Below, piece by piece: positions 27,786 through 37,107 of a stretch of DNA of 64,000 nucleotides. The stretch lies in assembly GCA_025463055.1 (NCBI GenBank), contig JAOAPV010000047.1, positions 1 through 64,000 on the forward strand, written 5' to 3'. The first letter of the stretch is position 1; each line of letters begins with the position of its first letter. The notes beneath the pieces were generated by a model. The model did no database searches, was not told the DNA's origin, and saw only the letters and a list, made by a program, of their open reading frames with translations. Both the position numbers and the translations under genes were made by a program. The stretch is from Candidatus Acidiferrum typicum (lineage in GTDB: Bacteria > Acidobacteriota > Terriglobia > Acidiferrales > UBA7541).

Positions 27786-28601
27786 TCATTGCCATATTGC
27801 GAATACCCTCACAGCTCCCCCTGATCCACCTTCCAGCTTGATCGGCGCCACGACTAAAAACGCGCCCGCTTCCGGCACTTCGCGAAAATCCGCCAAATTC
27901 TCAAGCTGATAAAGCCCCGCGCCTAAAACCAAATGGTGGACTGCAAAATCCTCCGACGCCCCGTAATCCGCGCTCAAGGTGTCGCAACCAATCCCGCTGA
28001 CTTTGCGCGAAATCAACAATTTCGCGGCCTCCGCCGAGAACCCAGGAAAATGCATCTTTCCCTGCGCATCTTGATCCCGATATTTCTGCGCATCCGGCCA
28101 CCGCGAAGCCCATCCGGTCCGAAGCAACACAATCGATCCTTCCGAAATCTTTCCGTGCTTCTTCTCCCACTCTTCGACGCGCGCCGCCGGCACCCGATAG
28201 TCCGCATCCTTAGCTCCTTCCGCGCGGACATCCAGCACAACAGCCGGGCCAAACAGTTGTTTCGCTGGAATCTGGTCCACGGTAGTCTTCCCGGGAGGAA
28301 AGTGAACTGGCGCATCCAGGTGCGTACCGTAATGCTCCAGCATCCAGAAACTCCGCGTGAAGTACCCGTTCTTCTCCACCGTGGCGTTTATCTTCGCCTC
28401 AAAGACTCTTTCGTCCCCCGGCCACGGCACTAATTTGTCGTTGATTGCGTAACTAAGGTCCAGCACCCGCGTCTTCCCGCTGGAAATGCCGGAGAGCAAA
28501 TTGTCGCGTTCTGTTTTCTGCGGAAATAGCGCCATAGGAAGGAACATCATAATGGTGACGATCCCCATCGCGAAAAGCCCTAAGCGCCCGAATCCGTTCA
28601 T
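27786..28601 (-). CDS. Cyclase family protein (kynurenine formamidase-like)
   Basis: 271 residues. The metal-binding signature HGTHLDAPVHF is intact, with further family residues in DLSYAINDKLVPWPGD and GIGCDTLSADYG. An N-terminal hydrophobic segment (GLFAMGIVTIMMFLPMAL) indicates export or anchoring, unlike cytosolic kynurenine formamidases. Substrate unknown: such enzymes hydrolyse small amides or lactones. GGAGG lies 4 nt before the ATG. No kynurenine-pathway genes are nearby. Confidence 0.88.
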   Translation of the reverse strand: MNGFGRLGLFAMGIVTIMMFLPMALFPQKTERDNLLSGISSGKTRVLDLSYAINDKLVPWPGDERVFEAKINATVEKNGYFTRSFWMLEHYGTHLDAPVHFPPGKTTVDQIPAKQLFGPAVVLDVRAEGAKDADYRVPAARVEEWEKKHGKISEGSIVLLRTGWASRWPDAQKYRDQDAQGKMHFPGFSAEAAKLLISRKVSGIGCDTLSADYGASEDFAVHHLVLGAGLYQLENLADFREVPEAGAFLVVAPIKLEGGSGGAVRVFAIWQ

Positions 28602-28634
28602 CGAGCCTCCAAGTTCTCAGACCCTGCGCGGTCC

Positions 28635-28657
28635 TGTAGCGCAGGGCGGAGCCCTGC
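28635..28657. repeat. REP-like hairpin, copy 2
   Basis: TGTAGC followed by GCAGGGC-GGA-GCCCTGC, a perfect 7-bp stem with a 3-nt loop, in the gap between the EVE and cyclase genes. It shares the TGTAG flank with the copies at 1651, 35365 and 43311. Confidence 0.5.
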
Positions 28658-28699
28658 GGCTTTTTCCGTGAAGTTTAGAGGCAAGCACTAAGATGGTGC

Positions 28700-29158
28700 T
28701 TACGGCAGCGGAATCCCCGGCGTAGCCACAATCCCCGCCATCCGCAAAATCTCCAGGTACTCCTCGTTGGTAATCGACGAAATCAGCACCCGCACATTCT
28801 TCAGCAATTTCATTTTCCGCAGCGCCCGGTTTTCCCGCAGCTCCGCCAAGCTCACCTGTCGCGGCAGCCGTTCGAACGCCCGCAGGTCTGCCACCAAATT
28901 TTTCCCTTTACGATCGTGCGGGTCAGGATAAGGATCGCGCGTAACTTCCGCAATGGAATACAGCGATCGCTCCGGCGCAGAGTGATAGCACAACACCCGG
29001 TCGCCCTTGCGCACCTGTTTCAGCGCGCGGATCGCGTCCGGCTTTCCGGCGGCGCCATCCCACATCTCTTTGCCCTTAACGAAAAGCGTATCCCAGTGGT
29101 AGTGGTGTGGGTCAGCGCTGAAGATCCAGTGGTGTCGTTGCGCGGTCGGAAGTGCCAT
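28700..29158 (-). CDS. EVE domain protein
   Basis: 152-residue PUA-like EVE domain protein (thymocyte nuclear protein 1 type). Recognisable parts are HHWIFSADPHHYHWDTL, the KGDRVLCYHSAP pocket strand with SIAEVTRDPYPDP, and the C-terminal ISSITNEEYLEILRMAG. EVE domains recognise modified bases in DNA or RNA; some are fused to restriction enzymes, but this one is stand-alone and no restriction gene is adjacent. Role here is unknown. Confidence 0.93.
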   Translation of the reverse strand: MALPTAQRHHWIFSADPHHYHWDTLFVKGKEMWDGAAGKPDAIRALKQVRKGDRVLCYHSAPERSLYSIAEVTRDPYPDPHDRKGKNLVADLRAFERLPRQVSLAELRENRALRKMKLLKNVRVLISSITNEEYLEILRMAGIVATPGIPLP

Positions 29159-29317
29159 CGAGGCTTCGAGTCGGCACTATACACGGGTGTGACGAAAAAG
29201 CGAAACAAAATACGTGAGTTAGCCCGCTTTTCGGCAAAATTTACATTATGAAGAGGGAACCATCGATTGCGGCAGGAAAGCTAGGCTAATGGCCTTCAAA
29301 ATCAGCAGTTTAGAGCG

Positions 29318-29626
29318 TCAACCGCTTACGTTGACAAAAATCTCGTCCCCTCGCACTTCCGCTGGATAGCAGTCCACACCCACCGTCGGGTTCTGCCCAA
29401 CCTTGCCCGTCCGCACATCATATTGCCATCCGTGCCATGGACAAGTCACCACCGTGCCCTCCAGCGGCCCATCCGCCAAGGGTCCTCCCCGATGAATGCA
29501 AATATTATTGATCGCGTGGATTTGTCCATCCACGTTCGCCACCGCAACAGACTTGCCCTCCACCTGAAATTCCCGAATCGTCCCCGGTGGCACGTCCGCT
29601 ATCTTCGCAGCCCGCACAAACCCCAT
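29318..29626 (-). CDS. Rieske [2Fe-2S] ferredoxin
   Basis: About 102 residues. Both cluster motifs are present: CIHRGGPL and CPWHGWQYD. The size and the lack of a membrane segment fit a soluble Rieske ferredoxin of the NirD/dioxygenase type. ATG at 29626 has AGGAGA close upstream and begins the family N-terminus (MGFVRAAKIADVPPG); the in-frame start at 29710 adds an unrelated extension. No dioxygenase or nitrite reductase gene is adjacent, so its electron acceptor is unknown. Confidence 0.93.
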   Translation of the reverse strand: MGFVRAAKIADVPPGTIREFQVEGKSVAVANVDGQIHAINNICIHRGGPLADGPLEGTVVTCPWHGWQYDVRTGKVGQNPTVGVDCYPAEVRGDEIFVNVSG

Positions 29627-29800
29627 TTCGATCTCCTCGTGTCTCTTTTCCGCTTTGCAAATTCTGTATTGAAATTCGTTCGTCGATTTTGCGGAGTATA
29701 GCCTTGTCATTTGCAGTTTGGCAAAAGAACTCGGATAGATTCCGCCTTGCTCGATAATCTACTGTCAAGAATTACGCGCCCTGCGCAAAGAAGGCCATCC

Positions 29801-30517
29801 ATGAGTTCCACGATCCAAAAAAGAATCAATGCCGTTGACTGGGACAATGCGCGCGAATCGCTCTCCACCCGGGGCTACGCCGTCACCGATCCAATCCTCA
29901 CATCCGACGAATGCGGTTCGATCGTCTCGCTCTACAATGACCCATCCCGCTTCCGCAGCCACATCATCATGGCGCGCCATCGCTTCGGCGTTGGCGATTA
30001 CAAATATTTTTCCCAGCCGCTGCCGGAGCTCGTGACAAACGTTCGCACCGCCGCCTATCCCCATCTCGCGAAAGTCGCAAACGAATGGGCGGACGCATTC
30101 GGCGAAAAGAAACCGCCGTTCCCTAACGTCCACGACGCGTTCCTGAAAATCTGCCACAAATCCGGCCAGACCAAGCCCACACCTCTAGTTCTGCACTATG
30201 AAGCAGGCGGTTACAATTGCCTCCACCAGGATTTGTACGGCGAAATAACCTTCCCGCTTCAGATGGTCTTTCTACTCGGTCAGCAAGGCCGTGATTGGGA
30301 GGGCGGCGAGTTTCTTTTGGTCGAGCAGCAGCCCCGCGCCCAGTCCAAAGCCGAGGTAGTAGCCGCCAATCAAGGTCAGGCCATCATTTTCACCACGCGC
30401 TATCGCCCCGTAAAGGGTTCCCGCGGCTACTATCGCGTCAACCTCCGCCACGGAGTAAGCCGCGTCCACGCCGGCACCAGATACACACTCGGCATAATCT
30501 TCCACGACGCCAAGTGA
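29801..30517 (+). CDS. 2OG-Fe(II) oxygenase (Oxygenase-NA family)
   Basis: About 239 residues. The iron facial triad is visible: His and Asp in CLHQDLYGE, and the distal His in LRHGVSRV followed by the 2-oxoglutarate arginine region (TRYTLGIIFHD). It matches the family named for oxidative repair of damaged DNA (PF09859); the actual substrate is not proven. ATG at 29801 has an AAGAAGG upstream. It is divergent from the Rieske gene. Confidence 0.88.
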   Translation: MSSTIQKRINAVDWDNARESLSTRGYAVTDPILTSDECGSIVSLYNDPSRFRSHIIMARHRFGVGDYKYFSQPLPELVTNVRTAAYPHLAKVANEWADAFGEKKPPFPNVHDAFLKICHKSGQTKPTPLVLHYEAGGYNCLHQDLYGEITFPLQMVFLLGQQGRDWEGGEFLLVEQQPRAQSKAEVVAANQGQAIIFTTRYRPVKGSRGYYRVNLRHGVSRVHAGTRYTLGIIFHDAK

Positions 30518-30544
30518 TTTGGTGACAGCTTTTGGGGGAACGCT

Positions 30545-30580
30545 AAAGGAAAGAGCCCGCTGAGCACTTCCTCAGCGGGC
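30545..30580 (-). terminator. Rho-independent terminator of minus-strand gene
   Basis: Perfect 10-bp stem GCCCGCTGAG / CTCAGCGGGC with a 6-nt loop. On the minus strand it is followed by TCTTTCCTTT, so it terminates the gene that ends at 30608. It may also stop the convergent oxygenase transcript, though no T-run exists on the plus side. Confidence 0.82.
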
Positions 30581-30607
30581 CGGTAATGAGCAAAAATTTC
30601 GGCGCGT

Positions 30608-31483
30608 CTACTCGATCTCTACGTTATCCCCAGCGTAGATCTCCGTCGAGCTGTAGGTTATGAACACGGTCGCCGAGTTTCGGCTAGCATTCAAAACAAT
30701 TCCTTCCCCCAGCACTTCGCGCGGCAAATCTTTCCATTCATATCGCGCCGGAGTGCTCCCAAAGCCGTAAAGTCGATCGATATACGCCTTGGTTTGCGGC
30801 ACGTATTCCAGATACTTGCCCTGGTAACGGAAAACGCGCATGTAATCGCCAACTTTCACGCCTTGTGCCGCCCCCAGGTTCACATATATCGTGGATCCTT
30901 GCCCCTCGCTCTGCTGGAACGAGGCTGAATTCACCAACGTCCCCACCGGCTTTCCACTTACGGGTGCAAAATGATCGAATGTGCCCACCTCTTTATATGG
31001 AGGCGTCGGGCGCTCTTCAAACGGCCGTACGATATCGCCCCGCAGCATGTCTTTGCAGGAAAAAACCACCTGTGCGATGGAAGTTTTCTGCTGCACGTTC
31101 ACCACCTGCAGCTGCCCGATATCGGCATACAGGACGCCTATCGCGTTCGTGAGCTTCGTTTGCCCCTTGAACCATTCGACGCGAGAAGGATCTCCGGTTT
31201 CGCGCATCACCATGAAGCGATCGCCTACCCTCACTCCATTGTCGCTCCCGCGATTGATATATACGTTTTCGCGCTGCGAGAACACGATCTTGTAGCTCGC
31301 CTCCTCGCCAGAAATCACGTACAGATCGCCCGGCAACCGCGTATCCTTCACAAAACCCGAGCAATAGACCGTGGTGTAGCCGGGCTGCAAAGTGGTCACG
31401 GCCGGTGCCGCAGCCGATTGCCCGTAACAAACTCCCGCGCCCGCAAACGCAGCCAGGCACAACGCAGCTAGATTAGCGCGCAT
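30608..31483 (-). CDS. Exported hypothetical protein with FlgT-C-like repeats
   Basis: 291 residues with a signal peptide (LAALCLAAFAGAGVCYGQ). Two copies of a short beta motif are visible: VYINRGSDNGVRVGDRFMV and IYVNLGAAQGVKVGDYMRV, resembling the C-terminal domain of flagellar assembly protein T and similar export-linked beta-barrel domains. Two cysteines (YCSG and FSCKD) might form a disulfide. It has AAGGAG before the ATG and its own terminator, so it is a single-gene unit. No flagellar genes are near; function unknown. Confidence 0.82.
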   Translation of the reverse strand: MRANLAALCLAAFAGAGVCYGQSAAAPAVTTLQPGYTTVYCSGFVKDTRLPGDLYVISGEEASYKIVFSQRENVYINRGSDNGVRVGDRFMVMRETGDPSRVEWFKGQTKLTNAIGVLYADIGQLQVVNVQQKTSIAQVVFSCKDMLRGDIVRPFEERPTPPYKEVGTFDHFAPVSGKPVGTLVNSASFQQSEGQGSTIYVNLGAAQGVKVGDYMRVFRYQGKYLEYVPQTKAYIDRLYGFGSTPARYEWKDLPREVLGEGIVLNASRNSATVFITYSSTEIYAGDNVEIE

Positions 31484-31697
31484 TGAAAATGCTCCTTGAA
31501 ATCACGCCCTGAGGGTCGTCCGAAAGAAGTCCCAAGGTCAAAGTAGCAAGCACCCCTGCGGGCGTCAACAAATTGGGCGGCGTGGCTTTACACTTTTGAT
31601 ACGGCATGCTACAAGGCCTGTTTTCAATAATTTGCCTGCAAAATGGGGCCGCGAAAGCGCACGCCAAACAGCGTTACTAGGAGCAAAAGGAATAAGG

Positions 31698-33218
31698 ATG
31701 GGTCTATTCGGCAAGGGGGTGGCGCGCATTTGCGCCGTGGTCGCCGCATCGTCGGCGCGAGAAATGGCCGCGCAGCTCCGCCACGCCTTACGCGAAACGC
31801 CCACCGTCGAATTGCGGTTGGACTGGCTCGCAAAGGACTCAGAACGCAGGAGCTTTCTCTCCTGGTTGCGCCGCAACCGCCCCAGACGCGCCGTATTGCT
31901 CGCCACCTGCCGCCGTCGTCAAGGCGGTGGCTTATTTGCCGGTAGCGTCCAGGCCGAGCTGCATTGGCTTTCGCAGGCTGCTGAAGCAGGTTGCCTCTGG
32001 TGCGATCTCGAGATCGAAACTTTGCGCAAACTCCCGCGGAATCTAATTCGCCACCACTCTTTGCCGCGGCACATCCTGCTTTCGGTTCACGATTTCAGGC
32101 GCATGCCTCCATTGAACCCGGCAATCGGGGCTCGCTGGCGAGATGAAGTCGATGCCATCAAGCTCGCTGGCGAGGCGCCCACCATCGCAGATAGCGTGCG
32201 GCTTCTCCGATTCGCGGCAGGCTTGCGCGACTGTGTTGCGGTTCCGATGGGCGAAGTCGGTCTCCCAGCGCGCCTGCTCGCCTTGCGTGAAGGCAGCGCA
32301 CTGGCCTACGCGCCGGTCGCCTCGGCGACCGCTCCGGGACAGGTCTCGCTGCAGGAAATGAAGCACCTGTATCGCGCTCACGCGCTAAACCGCCATACGC
32401 AGGTCTTCGGCGTCATTGGCGACCCTATCGCCCACTCGCTCTCTCCGCTCCTGCACAACACCGCCTTCATCGCTCGCAAAATCAACGCCGTGTACCTGCC
32501 TTTCCTCGTCCACAACCTGCGCGATTTTCTGAAGTCTGCACCGGACTTCGGCTTGCGCGGCTTTAGCGTCACGCTCCCGCATAAGCAAGCCATCTTGAGG
32601 CATTTGCAGGATTGTGACGCGCTCTCCGCCGAGATCGGTGCGGTAAATACGGTGGTGGTCCGTCGCGACGGCTCTCTCTACGGCTGCAATACCGACTACG
32701 TCGGCGTCTTGCGCGCGCTGGAGAAAAAACTGCCGCTCCCGAAAAGCCGCGTATTGATTCTCGGCGCCGGCGGAGCCGCTCGTGCCGCCGCATTCGCCCT
32801 CTCGCGCGCGGGTGCCGGCGTCTACATCTGTGCGCGCCGCGAAAATGCAGCGCGCGAACTGGCCCGCGCTGTCGGCGGCGAAGTCGTCCCGCGCCATACT
32901 CTGCGCACGCAATCCTTTGACGCCATCCTCAACGCCACTCCCATCGGCATGTACCCGCATTCTGCAATTTCTCCCTTGGCGCCGGGCGAGTTACACTGTC
33001 GGATTGTCATGGACCTCATTTACCGGCCTGAGAGGACAAAACTCCTGAAGCTCGCCGCGCGGAAGCGCATCGCCACCGTTTCCGGCGTTGAAATGTTCCT
33101 CGCGCAAGGGATTGCCCAGTGGGAACTCTGGATGAAGCGATCAGCGCCCGAGCGGTCCATGCGCCGAGCGGTCCTTACCGCTTTGCGTGAAGAGGAACGT
33201 CGGCGGAGTTCTCCGTGA
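31698..33218 (+). CDS. aroDE: Bifunctional 3-dehydroquinate dehydratase / shikimate dehydrogenase
   Basis: About 506 residues joining two consecutive shikimate-pathway steps. Residues ~1-235 form a type I dehydroquinase with the catalytic His in LLSVHDFRR and the Schiff-base Lys in DAIKLAGE. Residues ~236-500 form shikimate dehydrogenase: GVIGDPIAHSLSPLLHN, catalytic Lys in TLPHKQA, Asp in NTDYVG, and the NADP loop GAGGAARAAA. Such fusions are known in plants and some bacteria. ATG at 31698 with an upstream AGGA is preferred. The stop overlaps the trpE start (GTGA), which links common aromatic and tryptophan synthesis. Confidence 0.94.
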   Translation: MGLFGKGVARICAVVAASSAREMAAQLRHALRETPTVELRLDWLAKDSERRSFLSWLRRNRPRRAVLLATCRRRQGGGLFAGSVQAELHWLSQAAEAGCLWCDLEIETLRKLPRNLIRHHSLPRHILLSVHDFRRMPPLNPAIGARWRDEVDAIKLAGEAPTIADSVRLLRFAAGLRDCVAVPMGEVGLPARLLALREGSALAYAPVASATAPGQVSLQEMKHLYRAHALNRHTQVFGVIGDPIAHSLSPLLHNTAFIARKINAVYLPFLVHNLRDFLKSAPDFGLRGFSVTLPHKQAILRHLQDCDALSAEIGAVNTVVVRRDGSLYGCNTDYVGVLRALEKKLPLPKSRVLILGAGGAARAAAFALSRAGAGVYICARRENAARELARAVGGEVVPRHTLRTQSFDAILNATPIGMYPHSAISPLAPGELHCRIVMDLIYRPERTKLLKLAARKRIATVSGVEMFLAQGIAQWELWMKRSAPERSMRRAVLTALREEERRRSSP

Positions 33219-34705
33219 TCCGCCCGGATTTCCGTGAATTTCAGCGCCTTGCCAAGCAGGGCAACCTCATTCCGGTCTACGACGTTTTTCCCGCCGACTT
33301 GCTGACCCCCATCAGCGCCTATTTGCGGATCGCGCAAGGCGCGCGCTATTCCTTCTTGCTCGAAAGCGTCGAGGGCGGAGAAAAAATTGCCCGCTACACT
33401 TTCGCCGGCGCGCATCCCGAAGAGATTTTCCGCTACAACGAGGGCGCCTGCGTAATGGAAAGTGCTGACCGCATCGTCTGGGAAGAGCGCGACCCCGTTT
33501 CGTTTCTTCGCGAGCGCATCGAACGCTTTCGTCCCGTCCGCGTGCCAGGTCTTCCGCCTCTCGTGGCCGGCGCTATCGGCTATTTTTCGTACGACATGGT
33601 GCGCCTTATCGAGCGCCTGCCCAAGCGGCTGCGCGACGAAATCGGCCTCTACGACGCCATGCTCGCCTTCTACCACGGACTCATCGCTTTCGATCACGTG
33701 CAGCATCGCCTCTGGATCGTACGCAACGTCTTCACGGGCGGTCCCGGCGGCACTCTCCGAGCGAGGTACAACGCTGCCGTGCGCGAGATTCGCCACACGC
33801 GCAAGCTCTTGGAACAGCCCGTCCCGGCGGAACGCCCACGCAAGGAATCGCAGGGAAAAGGCCGCAAGCTGAAAGTTCGCTCGAATTTTCGGCGTGGCGA
33901 TTACCTCGCCGCGGTGCGCAAAGCCAAGCAGTACATCCGCGCCGGCGACATTTTCCAGGTCGTGCTGAGCCAGCGCTTTTCTGCAAAAACAAAGGCGCAG
34001 CCGTTCGAAATCTATCGCGAACTTCGCGCTCTAAACCCGTCTCCCTATCTGTTTTATCTACAGATGAACGACCTCGCCGTCGTGGGCAGCTCCCCGGAAA
34101 GGCTCGTCAAGGTGCAGGGCCGCGACGTTTTCTATCGCCCCATAGCCGGAACCCAGCCCCGCGGCAAAGACGAAGCCGAAGATCAGCGCCTCGAAAAAGA
34201 ATTGCTCGCCAGCGAAAAAGAACGCGCCGAGCACATCATGCTGGTCGATCTCGGCCGCAACGATCTGGGCCGCGTCTGCGATTACGGCACCGTAAAAGTC
34301 GAACAGCTCATGACTGTGGAACGTTTTTCTCACGTGATGCATATCGTCTCCACATTGCGCGGCCGCTTGCGCGAGGATGTGGACTGCTTGGACGCACTAA
34401 TGGCTTGCTTTCCCGCCGGCACCGTTTCCGGCGCGCCCAAAGTTCGCGCCATGGAAATTATCGAAGAATTGGAACGCACGCGCCGCGGCATTTACGCGGG
34501 AGGCGTGCTCTACATGGATTTTGCTGGTAATCTGGATTCCTGCATTGCGCTGCGCACCATGGTCGTTAAAAATGGCGTCGCTTACGTGCAGGCCGGTGGA
34601 GGGATCGTCGCTGATTCCACCCCGGAAGGTGAATATCAGGAGACCATTAACAAATCGCGTGCGCTTGTGACTGCATTGGAATCCGCGCACCGCGCCAACC
34701 GGTAA
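33215..34705 (+). CDS. trpE: Anthranilate synthase component I
   Basis: 496 residues. Converts chorismate (with ammonia from the TrpG subunit) to anthranilate. The tryptophan feedback site LLES is at residues 48-51 with RYTF following, which favours TrpE over PabB. The chorismate-binding core has VVGSSPERLV, AEHIMLVDLGRNDLGRV, GTVSGAPKVRAMEII and the C-terminal AGGGIVADSTPEGEYQE. The motif usually PIAGTR-P reads PIAGTQ-P. It starts with GTG in a 4-nt overlap with aroDE and is followed by trpG after 11 nt. Confidence 0.95.
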   Translation: MIRPDFREFQRLAKQGNLIPVYDVFPADLLTPISAYLRIAQGARYSFLLESVEGGEKIARYTFAGAHPEEIFRYNEGACVMESADRIVWEERDPVSFLRERIERFRPVRVPGLPPLVAGAIGYFSYDMVRLIERLPKRLRDEIGLYDAMLAFYHGLIAFDHVQHRLWIVRNVFTGGPGGTLRARYNAAVREIRHTRKLLEQPVPAERPRKESQGKGRKLKVRSNFRRGDYLAAVRKAKQYIRAGDIFQVVLSQRFSAKTKAQPFEIYRELRALNPSPYLFYLQMNDLAVVGSSPERLVKVQGRDVFYRPIAGTQPRGKDEAEDQRLEKELLASEKERAEHIMLVDLGRNDLGRVCDYGTVKVEQLMTVERFSHVMHIVSTLRGRLREDVDCLDALMACFPAGTVSGAPKVRAMEIIEELERTRRGIYAGGVLYMDFAGNLDSCIALRTMVVKNGVAYVQAGGGIVADSTPEGEYQETINKSRALVTALESAHRANR

Positions 34706-34716
34706 GGCGCAACAAT

Positions 34717-35280
34717 ATGCTTCTGCTGCTCGACAACTACGATTCGTTTACCTATAACCTGGCGCAGTATCTTGGCGAATTGGGCTGTAACGTCGAAGTT
34801 CATCGCAACGACAAAATTTCTGTCGAGGAAATCGCGCGACGCAACCCCGAGCGCATCGTAATTTCACCTGGGCCATGCACTCCGCAAGATGCCGGCATTT
34901 GCATTGACCTGATTCGCCGCCTCGCCGGAAAATTTCCGATTCTAGGTGTGTGCCTCGGCCATCAAGCCATCGGCGCCGCGTTCGGCGGCAAAGTCATTCG
35001 CGCCCCCAAAATTTTCCACGGTAAGACCAGCAAGATTCACCACGATGGCAAAAACATTTTCCGCAAACTCGCCGATCCCTTCACCGCCACGCGCTATCAC
35101 TCGCTAATCGTCGAACGCAAATCGCTACCGCGCGAGTTGGCTATCACCGCGGAGACTGACGACGGCATAATCATGGGTGTCCGCCATCGCCGCCACAAAC
35201 TAGAAGGCGTGCAATTCCACCCCGAATCAGTGCTAACCCAATCCGGCAAGCAACTCCTCCAAAACTTTCTTAGTCTATAG
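34717..35280 (+). CDS. trpG: Anthranilate synthase glutaminase component
   Basis: 187-residue class I glutamine amidotransferase that feeds ammonia to TrpE, possibly shared with aminodeoxychorismate synthase. The catalytic triad is present: Cys in GVCLGHQAIG, and His and Glu in GVQFHPESVL. N-terminal LLLDNYDSFTYNL and ISPGPCTP are typical. It is the last gene of the aroDE-trpE-trpG unit; trpD, C, B and A are not in this window. Confidence 0.95.
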   Translation: MLLLLDNYDSFTYNLAQYLGELGCNVEVHRNDKISVEEIARRNPERIVISPGPCTPQDAGICIDLIRRLAGKFPILGVCLGHQAIGAAFGGKVIRAPKIFHGKTSKIHHDGKNIFRKLADPFTATRYHSLIVERKSLPRELAITAETDDGIIMGVRHRRHKLEGVQFHPESVLTQSGKQLLQNFLSL

Positions 35281-35364
35281 GCTCCGCAATTCCCGCCTAG
35301 GGGCACAGCACCGCTGCGCCCCAGTTTAGCAATGCGTCCACATTAGCTTTGTCCTGCTCCGTCT

Positions 35365-35387
35365 GTAGTGGCGCAGCATGCTGCGCC
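35365..35387. repeat. REP-like palindrome, copy 3
   Basis: TGTAGT followed by the perfect 18-bp palindrome GGCGCAGCATGCTGCGCC, between the convergent trpG and M20 genes. Same TGTAG flank as the copies at 1651, 28635 and 43311. It may double as a transcript end. Confidence 0.5.
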
Positions 35388-35405
35388 CGCCCATCCTAAC
35401 TTCGC

Positions 35406-36962
35406 TCACCAATTCAAATCCGCTAAAATCGCTCCGTACTCTTCAATCCCGCGCCAAAAGGTCCCCAGCCGCAAATTTTCATCTGAACTGTGCTGGTGAT
35501 TGTCGTAATTCACGATCGGAACGCCAATCCACGGCAATCCAAGATCCTCGAAAATGTACATCGGCACGCTCCCGCCCAGCGTCGGAGCAACCACGGCAGT
35601 GCCTCCGGTAGCGTCCTGCACCACCTTCAGTAGTGCTTTGGACACAGGCAAGTCCATCGCCGTTCGTGAAGCGCGGTATCCGCCTTCGTTGACGATTTTC
35701 GCGATTCGCGTGTGCTCGCGGCGTTCCTCTATCGTTGGCTCGTGATCGATTACATAAAATCCTTGCTTCTGAATGAAGCCAACGATCTGCTCGAATTTCT
35801 TCTGCGGGTCTTCGCCTTTCACCAGGCGCGCCTCAACGGAAGCCTCAGCTTTTTCTGGCACAACGTTCTGCGCCTGCTCGCCAACGTATGCGCTGCGAAA
35901 TCCTCGAATATTCAGCGAAGGCTCATTGATCAGCTCCACTAGCTTCTTGCCGCTGCCTTCCGGTTTCGCTATGCCCAGTGCGTGCTGGAGTTCCGCGTCA
36001 TTGTCCGGCATCAGCGCCAGAGCTTCTCTTTCGATTTGCGTCAGCGGTACCACGTCATCGTAGTATCCATCGATGAGCACGCGTCCGTTCTCATCCTTCA
36101 TCGAGGCCAGCAAGCGCGACAATTCCATCGCTGGATTTGGCGCCCAATTTCCATAGTGCCCGCTATGCAGTGCCCTCAACGGGCCGTACACAGTGATGTC
36201 CATACCGATATCGCCGCGATTGCCAAAAAACACCAGCGGCCTTCCAGATTGGTGTACCGGCCCATCCGCGGTGATGAGCAAATCCGCGCCCAATAAATTC
36301 TTGTGCAGCTCGAGCGTGTGTTGCAGATTCGTAGATCCTGCTTCTTCTTCGCCCTCGAAAATCACTTTCAGATTGACGCCTAGAGGAATTCTCTGCGCGC
36401 GCAGAGCATCGATGGCCGTAAGCAATGCCACTATTGGCGACTTGTCATCCGAAGACGATCGCGCGTAGATTCGCCAATTGTCGTTGTAAGCGCCCGGATG
36501 CTTCTCCGGACAAGGAATGCGATTGCCTCCGGCTTCAATCGTGTCGCTGCGCAATACCGGCTCGAACGGTTTGCCGTCGGTCCACGCCGCGGGATCGACA
36601 GGCTGTCCGTCATAGTGCGCATAAAAAATAACCGTCCGCTTCGCGTCCGGCGCATTCAGTTTGCCGAAGACGACCGGTCCGCGCCCGGAAATCGGCAGCA
36701 AATGCGTTTCGATCCCGCGTGCCTCCAGCATTTCCACCAGATGGGCGGCATTCTTCTGAATGTTCTCCGTATCGCTGGCCACGTTCGGTATGGCCAGAAA
36801 CTCGGTCAGTTCACGCATGATGCGATCTTCATTGTTCAGCCGGTAGCGCCGCACTTCCTCGGCAACCTGTGCCGGCGGAATCGCCGCCCGGCCCGCGGGC
36901 TTCTGCGCAAAGCATGGCGCCGCACAAAGCAGAAATAAGATCGCAAACTCAGTGGTCCTCAA
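35406..36962 (-). CDS. Exported M20 family dipeptidase
   Basis: About 518 residues. Zinc ligands of the M20 family are visible: YAHYDGQP, SSSDDKSP, the Glu pair in EGEEEAGS, the later Asp in ITADGPVH, and the terminal His in NYDNHQHSSDE. A lid domain includes ALHSGHYGNW. The best start is TTG at 36962: GGAGGAG lies 8 nt upstream and the product then opens directly with a signal peptide (RTTEFAILFLLCAAPCFAQ). The ATG at 37031 would add 23 mostly basic residues. Secreted di- or oligopeptide cleavage is expected. Confidence 0.93.
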   Translation of the reverse strand: MRTTEFAILFLLCAAPCFAQKPAGRAAIPPAQVAEEVRRYRLNNEDRIMRELTEFLAIPNVASDTENIQKNAAHLVEMLEARGIETHLLPISGRGPVVFGKLNAPDAKRTVIFYAHYDGQPVDPAAWTDGKPFEPVLRSDTIEAGGNRIPCPEKHPGAYNDNWRIYARSSSDDKSPIVALLTAIDALRAQRIPLGVNLKVIFEGEEEAGSTNLQHTLELHKNLLGADLLITADGPVHQSGRPLVFFGNRGDIGMDITVYGPLRALHSGHYGNWAPNPAMELSRLLASMKDENGRVLIDGYYDDVVPLTQIEREALALMPDNDAELQHALGIAKPEGSGKKLVELINEPSLNIRGFRSAYVGEQAQNVVPEKAEASVEARLVKGEDPQKKFEQIVGFIQKQGFYVIDHEPTIEERREHTRIAKIVNEGGYRASRTAMDLPVSKALLKVVQDATGGTAVVAPTLGGSVPMYIFEDLGLPWIGVPIVNYDNHQHSSDENLRLGTFWRGIEEYGAILADLNW

Positions 36963-37107
36963 GATTTTTCTCCTCCGAAAGCCGCGATTGTATATGACCG
37001 CGCGCTTACGGCGCAGGGCAATCTGTGGCAAACTGAGTGATTACACGGCGCAAATTTGCGTTGCATGTGACATCTCAAAAAGAGAGCCCCTGCCGGTCAT
37101 AAGGTAA

